Notes under the pieces: model-generated
What the model was told of the DNA's origin: nothing
The model's input: the letters and a program-made list of their open reading frames with translations, nothing else
Database searches by the model: none
Shown here: in pieces, positions 7,694-12,264 of the stretch
Layout: the number at the start of each line of letters is the position of its first letter
How positions within the stretch are numbered: the first letter of the stretch is position 1
Translations under genes and position numbers: made by a program
NCBI GenBank assembly: GCA_017441965.1
Contig: JAFSBF010000053.1
Coordinates: forward strand, 1 to 12,264
DNA from: Clostridia bacterium
Lineage (GTDB): Bacteria > Bacillota > Clostridia > UMGS1883
Length of the DNA stretch: 12,264 nucleotides
Direction: 5' to 3'

Positions 7694-8353
7694 TTACAAA
7701 AGTATTGAAATAAGTCCGTTAAGCATTTTCAGCCATAGGCTGAAAAGAGGATTTATAAAAAGAGAAAGTATCCTTCCCAGAAATCCTGTCAGCGAAAGGA
7801 GTATAAGCACGGGGAAACCAAACCTCTCATACTGCAAAAGTCTGCCGTAATTTTCGTAGGAAAGAAACGCTCCTAAAATCTTACTTCCGTCAAGCGGAGG
7901 AAACGGTATAAGGTTAAATACCGCAAAGCTGATATTAACTACCGCAAGCTGCATAAACACCGTATAAATAAACTGTGTCACAAAATTGGGGAAATTAAGA
8001 TATACATATACGTAATAAACTGCAAAAACAATTGTTGACAAAAACGCCAGTATTATATTTGAAAGCGGTCCTGCAAGTGCAACAATAGCACTGTCACGCT
8101 TGCGGTCTTTAAAATACATAGGATTTATCGGCACAGGCTTTGCCCATCCGAACCTGAAAAACACCATACAAAGAGCACCTATCGGGTCGAGATGCGACAG
8201 CGGATTAAGAGAAAGCCTGCCTGCATATTTTGCCGTAGGGTCGCCCAGTTTATACGCTATAAGTCCGTGCGCATATTCGTGCACCGTTATAGCCGTAAAA
8301 AGCACGATAAAGCGTGCTAAAAGCTCTGAAAGTGAATTAGCCAAATAACCCAA
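7694..8353 (-). CDS. Site-2 protease family protein (M50 zinc metalloprotease)
   Basis: This polytopic membrane protein has the intramembrane zinc protease fold of the M50B group. In 219 residues it shows the metal-binding and catalytic HEYAH motif (25-29) inside the first helix, a conserved AGPLSN (94-99), and FNLIPFPPLDG (146-156) whose Asp155 is the third zinc ligand. Four or more hydrophobic helices are visible and no PDZ domain is present, as in the short clostridial forms. The substrate is unknown. The start is TTG at 8353 with a GGTGG ribosome site seven bases upstream; no ATG is available nearby. It is the first gene behind the promoter at 8389-8418, and scpA follows 11 bases downstream, a common clostridial arrangement. 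Confidence 0.94.
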   Translation of the reverse strand: MGYLANSLSELLARFIVLFTAITVHEYAHGLIAYKLGDPTAKYAGRLSLNPLSHLDPIGALCMVFFRFGWAKPVPINPMYFKDRKRDSAIVALAGPLSNIILAFLSTIVFAVYYVYVYLNFPNFVTQFIYTVFMQLAVVNISFAVFNLIPFPPLDGSKILGAFLSYENYGRLLQYERFGFPVLILLSLTGFLGRILSLFINPLFSLWLKMLNGLISILL

Positions 8354-8388
8354 TTCTACACCACCAAACTATAAAATTCCTTATTTAT

Positions 8389-8418
8389 ATCATACCACAA
8401 CATCCCTTTAATTGTCAA
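8389..8418 (-). promoter_or_regulatory. Promoter of the protease-scpA-scpB-DUF2953-gerW unit
   Basis: On the - strand a perfect -35 TTGACA (8413-8418) is followed after 18 bases by TATGAT (8389-8394), which is preceded by TGG, an extended -10. Transcription should start near 8382, giving a leader of about 30 bases. The box belongs to the main vegetative sigma factor, not to a sporulation sigma factor, although the unit ends in gerW. Confidence 0.8.
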
Positions 8419-8467
8419 CAAAACGCTTTTAGCTTAATATATTTTTTACAAATTTTTCTTTTTTATC

Positions 8468-8503
8468 ACAAAAGGATGACGGCATATACCGTCATCCTTT
8501 TGT
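8468..8503 (-). terminator. Terminator hairpin after the feo unit
   Basis: Two perfect 15-base arms (8468-8482 and 8489-8503; ACAAAAGGATGACGG on the left) enclose a 6-base loop. The hairpin begins at the stop codon of the small FeoB-associated gene. On the - strand the stem itself ends in CCTTTTGT, but the following bases are A-rich, so the T-run is short and termination may be incomplete. The region 8354-8467 holds only the promoter listed separately. Confidence 0.72.
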
Positions 8504-8658
8504 CACTTAGCGTCTTTGCAATTACAGTTTTTTGTGCTGCACTCTTTGCTATGTGGACAGCCAATGCATTTAACACCGCTTTTTTTCGCTTTATAGATAT
8601 ACCGCACGGCAAGTCCTACTATAATTAAGAGCGCAACTGCAATAATAATATCGGTCAT
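8503..8658 (-). CDS. FeoB-associated Cys-rich membrane protein
   Basis: This 51-residue protein is easily missed. It starts with MTDIIIAVALLIIVGLAVRY, one membrane helix, continues with a basic stretch (YKAKKSGVK) and ends in a cysteine-rich tail with Cys31, Cys34, Cys40, Cys45 and Cys47 (CIGCPHSKEC, then NCNC). This form, one helix followed by a CxxC-rich tail, matches the family of small proteins encoded next to feoB. They are thought to assist ferrous iron transport, perhaps by binding iron at the membrane; the role is not proven. A GAGAGG ribosome site lies eight bases before the ATG, inside the end of feoB. The gene begins 4 bases after the feoB stop, so it is certainly part of the same transcript. 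Its stop codon forms the foot of the terminator. Confidence 0.9.
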   Translation of the reverse strand: MTDIIIAVALLIIVGLAVRYIYKAKKSGVKCIGCPHSKECSTKNCNCKDAK

Positions 8659-8662
8659 AAAA

Positions 8663-10630
8663 TCAACCTCTCTTTTTATCAGCTTTTATACACAGATAAG
8701 TTATGATTACCGCCTCAATAAGCACCGCTGTAAGACCGCCGAAAAATCCCGGTGCAAACGTACCAAGTGTTATCAGCGAGCCAATCTGATAAACAAGAAA
8801 TCCTACTGTAAAGCCAACACCTATCTGCAGTGCAATACCGCCAAAAAGCCATTTCTTGCTCTTTAATTCAGCATTCATTGCACCTATCGCTGCAAAGCAC
8901 GGAGGCGTGAAAAGGTTAAACATCATATATGCAAGTGCTGCAACAGGAGTAAGATTTAAAGCATCTGCGACCATAGCACCCTCTCCGACAAGCTCAAGGT
9001 CTCCGTTTATTACAGCAGAAAGTCCAAAAAGAGTTGCAACAGTGCCAACAACATTTTCCTTTGCTATAAATCCCGTAATTGCACAAGCCACAAGTTTCCA
9101 CGAAGCAAAGCCTACAACGGGAAGGATTATCCAGTCTATGGGCGCACATATTGCGGCAAGAATTGAATTACTGCCATCCTCCGCCGCAAGAGAGAGCGCC
9201 AGGGTAAACGAACTCATAAGCGTTATTCCCACATTACACACAAGTATAATCGTACCTGCCTTAACTATGTAGGCCCATCCTCTGGAGCACATTGACTCGA
9301 CCGCCCTCCATACTGAGGGTATTTTATATTCTGGAAGTTCAATGATAAAGAACGATTTCTTGTTCTTATATCCTGTGATTTTATTTATCATAAGAGCACA
9401 CAGAAGTATTATTGCAATACCTGCAAAATACATAGCCGTACCTATCCACGAATGTGAAGGGAAAAACGCACCTACAAAAAGCGAAATCACGGGAAGCTTT
9501 GCGCCGCAGGGCATAAATGGAGCTATCATTGCCGTTGCACGTCTTTCACGCTCACTACGGATTGTACGGCATGCCATAACACCGGGGATAGCACATCCCG
9601 TACCAATTACAAAGGGAATTACCGATTTTCCCGAAAGTCCTACTTTCTTAAAAATCGGGTCAAGCACAACCGTCGCACGTGCCATATAACCGCAATCCTC
9701 TAAAAGCGCTATCATAAAGTACATCACCATTACAAGAGGCAGAAAGCTTACAACTGCGCCAACACCGTCAACGATTGCACTTGAAACAAGCGTTTTTAAA
9801 AATTCACTGCTTGCCCCCTCCATTGCCTTTTCGATAACAACCCCAAACGCCTCTATCCATCCTACAAGTATATCTGAGAGCAAAGGGCCGAGCCAAGCCT
9901 GCGAAACATAAAATACAATCCACATAACAAGTGCAAAAAGAGGAATTCCAAGCCACCTGTTAGTAATAACGGCATCAAATTTATCCTGAGCGTTTTTTTC
10001 GTTTGTACGTACCTTTCTCTTTTCCACACTTTTTACTATACTGTTTACAAATTCAAAACGCTTTCTGTCAGCTTTCTCCACCGCTTTTTTATCGGTAAGG
10101 TCAATATTTTCCTGTATGTAGGGCGGTATCTGCTTTTTTCCTTTCAAATTAACTGCTGCCTTAACAACCTCTGACAATCCATCAGAAGAAGTTGAAACCG
10201 TCTCTATAACAGGGCATCCAAGCTTTTCTGAAAGCAGCTTTGTGTTAATTCGTGTTTTCTTTTTTTCATTTATATCTGCCTTATTAAGGGCAACGATAAG
10301 GGGAATTCCAAGTTCAAGTAGCTGCGTTGTAAAAAAGAGACTGCGACTTAAATTGGTTGCATCTACAATATTTATAATAACATCGGGGTTTTCGTTTTTT
10401 ACATAAGAGCTTGTAACACTCTCTTCCGAAGTAAAGGGCGACATAGAATATGCCCCCGGGAGGTCAACCGCCAAAAGCTCCACTCCATTACAAAAAGCTT
10501 TTTTAATAAGATGCTCCTTCTTCTCCACAGTCACTCCTGCCCAGTTGCCAACCTTCTCATTTGCGCCGGTAAGAGCATTATACATTGTAGTTTTACCACT
10601 GTTGGGGTTTCCTGCCAATGCAATCTTCAT
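8663..10630 (-). CDS. feoB: Ferrous iron transport protein B
   Basis: FeoB is the inner-membrane Fe(II) transporter with a cytoplasmic GTPase domain. The protein has 655 residues, at the short end for the family. The G domain (1-165) shows GNPNSGKTT (7-15), the switch threonine in GVTVEKK (Thr34), DLPG (56-59) and NKAD (116-119), in place of the NMxD form seen in many FeoB proteins. A Lys/Glu-rich linker domain follows. The membrane part starts near residue 228 (GIPLFALVMWIV) and carries the two gate regions, recognisable by ATVVLDPIF, GTGCAIPGVMACRT and PCGAKLPVISL, and later FIAKENVVGTVATLFG. The ATG has AGGAGG eight bases upstream. No FeoA domain is fused; FeoA is a separate gene upstream. 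An operator-like palindrome lies between the two genes, so feoB may be regulated separately as well. Confidence 0.97.
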   Translation of the reverse strand: MKIALAGNPNSGKTTMYNALTGANEKVGNWAGVTVEKKEHLIKKAFCNGVELLAVDLPGAYSMSPFTSEESVTSSYVKNENPDVIINIVDATNLSRSLFFTTQLLELGIPLIVALNKADINEKKKTRINTKLLSEKLGCPVIETVSTSSDGLSEVVKAAVNLKGKKQIPPYIQENIDLTDKKAVEKADRKRFEFVNSIVKSVEKRKVRTNEKNAQDKFDAVITNRWLGIPLFALVMWIVFYVSQAWLGPLLSDILVGWIEAFGVVIEKAMEGASSEFLKTLVSSAIVDGVGAVVSFLPLVMVMYFMIALLEDCGYMARATVVLDPIFKKVGLSGKSVIPFVIGTGCAIPGVMACRTIRSERERRATAMIAPFMPCGAKLPVISLFVGAFFPSHSWIGTAMYFAGIAIILLCALMINKITGYKNKKSFFIIELPEYKIPSVWRAVESMCSRGWAYIVKAGTIILVCNVGITLMSSFTLALSLAAEDGSNSILAAICAPIDWIILPVVGFASWKLVACAITGFIAKENVVGTVATLFGLSAVINGDLELVGEGAMVADALNLTPVAALAYMMFNLFTPPCFAAIGAMNAELKSKKWLFGGIALQIGVGFTVGFLVYQIGSLITLGTFAPGFFGGLTAVLIEAVIITYLCIKADKKRG

Positions 10631-10662
10631 AAATAATTCCTCCTTGTGATATATTCACCGCA

Positions 10663-10686
10663 CTAAGTTAGTTTTAACTAACTTAG
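10663..10686. promoter_or_regulatory. Second metal-repressor operator-like palindrome, between feoA and feoB
   Basis: The 11-base arms CTAAGTTAGTT (10663-10673) and AACTAACTTAG (10676-10686) are exact inverted copies around TT. The inner 16 bases (10667-10682) read GTTAGTTTTAACTAAC, which differs at one position from the operator before feoA. The same symmetry would form a stable RNA hairpin in the feoA-feoB transcript, about 33 bases before the feoB start. I see no convincing promoter next to it. Confidence 0.68.
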
Positions 10687-10711
10687 TAGCAAAAAAATTA
10701 CCGAAAGCTTT

Positions 10712-10927
10712 TTATGCAACAATAATTGCCGATGCAAGCTCTTTATCTATATTATATCTTCCATCCTTGATAGAGACAACACAACTGTCCTTTAAATGCG
10801 AAATCACAGTAATCATCTCTCCGCTGTAGCAACCAAGTGAAAACAAAAATGCATTCAGCTCTTCATCATCCGTCTTTATATCTGCGATAATATATTCTTT
10901 TCCTTCTGTTGCCTCTGCTAAATTCAT
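10712..10927 (-). CDS. feoA: Ferrous iron transport protein A (FeoA domain)
   Basis: FeoA is a small cytoplasmic SH3-like protein needed for full FeoB activity. From the chosen start it has 71 residues, beginning MNLAEATEGKEYIIADI. The typical elements are the short strand at the start, the DDEELNAFLFSLGCYSGEMITVIS segment (LFSLGCYSGE corresponds to the LxxLGFxxGxxI region), and the closing strand NIDKELASAIIV. An ATG six codons upstream (10945) lies before the sequence AAGGAGGGGGAC; since that sequence is the ribosome site, the ATG at 10927 is the real start. The gene is first in the unit feoA-feoB-small Cys-rich protein. Its promoter carries an operator on the transcription start, so repression by iron or manganese is inferred. 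Confidence 0.92.
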   Translation of the reverse strand: MNLAEATEGKEYIIADIKTDDEELNAFLFSLGCYSGEMITVISHLKDSCVVSIKDGRYNIDKELASAIIVA

Positions 10928-10948
10928 TATGTCCCCCTCCTTCATGGT

Positions 10949-10968
10949 TGGTTAGTCTTAACTAACCA
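10949..10968. promoter_or_regulatory. Metal-repressor operator-like palindrome at the feoA transcription start
   Basis: The arms TGGTTAGT (10949-10956) and ACTAACCA (10961-10968) are exact inverted copies around CTTA. The site lies just downstream of the -10 box of the feoA promoter, covering the expected start of transcription. The TTAGT / ACTAA half-sites resemble those bound by DtxR/IdeR/MntR-type repressors rather than a Fur box. The repressor gene is not in the window. Confidence 0.75.
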
Positions 10969-10973
10969 TAGTT

Positions 10974-11002
10974 ATTTTACCAACGAAAGATGCGTTTGTC
11001 AA
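10974..11002 (-). promoter_or_regulatory. Promoter of the feoA-feoB unit
   Basis: On the - strand a perfect -35 TTGACA (10997-11002) and a -10 TAAAAT (10974-10979) are exactly 17 bases apart, with TGG before the -10. Transcription should start near 10967, inside the palindrome at 10949-10968. A repressor bound there would block this promoter. Confidence 0.85.
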
Positions 11003-11009
11003 GCGTTTT

Positions 11010-11038
11010 TTGAAAATTTTTCTAATTTATTTTATGAT
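11010..11038 (+). promoter_or_regulatory. Promoter of the LysM protein gene
   Basis: On the + strand TTGAAA (11010-11015) and TATGAT (11033-11038) are 17 bases apart. The expected start near 11045 gives a leader of about 78 bases. The -35 box lies only 7 bases from that of the divergent feoA promoter. Confidence 0.7.
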
Positions 11039-11065
11039 GAAAACAGGGGGCTTTATCCATAATTT

Positions 11066-11091
11066 ACATAAAAGGATGTTGCATTTTATGT
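11066..11091 (+). repeat. Inverted repeat in the leader of the LysM protein gene
   Basis: ACATAAAA (11066-11073) and TTTTATGT (11084-11091) are perfect inverted copies around 10 bases. As RNA it would be a weak AT-rich hairpin; as DNA it could be a protein site. It lies between the promoter and the ribosome site AAGGAG (11107-11112). Confidence 0.4.
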
Positions 11092-11122
11092 CGAATACAT
11101 ATAGCGAAGGAGTGTGATACAT

Positions 11123-12264
11123 TTGAAACACAAAAAAATCATATCGGCAGTTACAGCACTTGGTATGCTTTCAAGCAGTGCATTTGCATCTGTCAGCTAC
11201 ACAGTACAGAAGGGAGATTCCTACTGGCTTATTTCACAGAAATTTAACACCAGCCTAAGCTCGGTGCTCAGTGCAAATAATGCCACTTCGAATACCTCTC
11301 TTAACACAGGACAGAAAATAACCGTTCCATCAAATACATACACTGTCCAGAAAGGAGATACATATTACCTCATTGCCAAAAAATGCGGCGTTACGCTTTC
11401 ATCTCTTTTAAGCGCAAACAACGCCACGCAAAGCAGCGTACTTAATATTGGCGACAAGATTAAAATTCCCGACAGCAGCGCCTATATTACCCATACAGTT
11501 CAAAAGGGAGAAACCTACTGGACTATTTCACAAAAATACGGCGTAAGTCTGAGCAGCCTGCTTTCATATAATGGTGCAACAAATAACTCTGCACTTAATA
11601 TCGGTGACAAAGTAAAAATCCCCAAAAGCGGCTCTTCCTCATCTTCAGGCTCGTCATCACCATATGTTACATATAAAACCTATAGCGTGCAAAGCGGTGA
11701 TACTCTGTGGAATATTGCAATTAAGCACGGCATCCCATATTCAGAGCTGCTCGAGACAAATTCCCTTACCCAGTCAAGTAAAATATATACGGGTATGAAG
11801 CTTACCATTCCCGTACACCATATACCCATAAAATATGCACCTGCAGGTTACGGGGAGCTTCTTGACTGGTTTAGCGAGGCACAGTATGTAATCCCGATAA
11901 ACACAAATTTTACAATTGTAGACCTTGCAACGGGAAAAAGCTTTAATGCGCGCAGAACTGTCGGCTCAGGTCACGCAGATTGCGAGCCGCTTACTGCGAG
12001 TGATACCGAAATTATGAAAAGCATCTGGGGCGGAAGCTTTAACTGGAACAAGCGCAGCGTCCTCGTTAAATATAACGGCAGAACTATTGCCGCCAGTGCT
12101 GCAGGAATGTTACACGCAGGAAACGAGGGTGCACCGGGCGGTGAATGGACAAGCTGGCGCAGTGATGACTACGGCGCAGGCATAAACTATGACTATGTAA
12201 AGGGGAACAATGCCCACGGACATTTTGACCTTCATTTTTATAAATCTATCGGTCACAGCAGCGG
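11123..12264 (+). CDS. Secreted four-LysM protein with a His-rich C-terminal domain (3' end outside the window)
   Basis: The gene starts with TTG at 11123, ten bases after AAGGAG; GTG at 11114 is too close to that site. The frame stays open for 380 codons to the window edge. Residues 1-22 form a signal peptide (basic start MKHKK, hydrophobic core, probable cut after AFA). Four LysM domains follow at about 26-69, 73-116, 124-167 and 187-230, each starting YTVQKGD-like and ending in IGDKxKIP or a variant; they bind the glycan of peptidoglycan. A Ser/Gly linker (169-179) precedes the fourth. From about 240 comes a different domain with His284-Ala-Asp286, GMLHAG (His331), GHFDLHF (His367, His371) and His378. 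I do not know its function; spaced His and Asp residues suggest metal binding. The protein probably acts at the cell wall or spore surface. It is divergent from the feo unit. Confidence 0.9.
   Translation, partial: MKHKKIISAVTALGMLSSSAFASVSYTVQKGDSYWLISQKFNTSLSSVLSANNATSNTSLNTGQKITVPSNTYTVQKGDTYYLIAKKCGVTLSSLLSANNATQSSVLNIGDKIKIPDSSAYITHTVQKGETYWTISQKYGVSLSSLLSYNGATNNSALNIGDKVKIPKSGSSSSSGSSSPYVTYKTYSVQSGDTLWNIAIKHGIPYSELLETNSLTQSSKIYTGMKLTIPVHHIPIKYAPAGYGELLDWFSEAQYVIPINTNFTIVDLATGKSFNARRTVGSGHADCEPLTASDTEIMKSIWGGSFNWNKRSVLVKYNGRTIAASAAGMLHAGNEGAPGGEWTSWRSDDYGAGINYDYVKGNNAHGHFDLHFYKSIGHSS

Noticed and set aside
8100..8348. An 82-codon + strand frame opposite the M50 protease gene
   Set aside because: The opposite strand encodes the HEYAH and AGPLSN motifs of a real protease; the + frame lacks a ribosome site.
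8856..9272. A 138-codon + strand frame opposite feoB
   Set aside because: It mirrors the hydrophobic coding of feoB, with no ribosome site and no likeness to a known protein.
10663..10686. Palindrome between feoA and feoB as an ordinary terminator
   Set aside because: No T-run follows on the - strand, feoB follows closely, and the core matches the operator before feoA, so an operator is the better reading.
11280..11640. Repeated DNA in the LysM gene as a transposon or CRISPR-like repeat
   Set aside because: The similarity is between protein domains (LysM) spaced about 47-51 codons apart, with DNA drift between copies.

Overview
The window looks like the chromosome of a low-to-moderate GC, Gram-positive anaerobe of the class Clostridia, probably a spore former. 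The reasons are the strong AGGAGG ribosome sites, the frequent TTG and GTG starts, the order M50 protease / ScpA / ScpB / DUF2953 / GerW (a sporulation-linked neighbourhood of Firmicutes), a copper-amine-oxidase-like stalk domain on a secreted protein, and a multi-LysM secreted protein. Species cannot be named from the sequence. No tRNA, rRNA, CRISPR array, phage gene or transposase is visible.

Left part, + strand (1-2806): the 3' part of a pyruvate kinase gene, then a promoter, glyA (serine hydroxymethyltransferase) and, 3 bases later, a CobA/CobO-type corrinoid adenosyltransferase. A 20-bp perfect hairpin with a T-run closes this unit. The next 150 bases hold no gene but contain a second perfect hairpin and a tandem array of 7-bp TTCGAAT-like units.

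Middle part, - strand (2954-8418): a YitT-family membrane protein, a secreted stalk-domain protein of unknown role, and a compact five-gene unit (site-2 protease, scpA, scpB, DUF2953 gene, gerW). The unit runs from a good extended -10 promoter at 8389-8418 to a terminator at 5374-5402. It joins chromosome condensation (ScpAB, partners of Smc) with membrane and spore-related functions.

Right part: a ferrous iron uptake unit on the - strand (feoA, feoB and a 51-residue Cys-rich FeoB-associated protein that is easily missed). It starts at a strong promoter whose start region is covered by an inverted repeat. A second copy of the same 16-bp operator core lies between feoA and feoB. Both look like sites for a DtxR/MntR/IdeR-type metal-responsive repressor. 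Back to back with the feo promoter is a promoter for a secreted protein with four LysM domains and a histidine-rich C-terminal domain; this gene runs off the right edge and begins with TTG.

Most of the window is ordinary housekeeping sequence. The parts most worth a second look are the paired feo operators, the shared divergent promoter region, the C-terminal domain of the LysM protein, the unassigned stalk-domain protein and the repeat-rich gap near 2868-2927.
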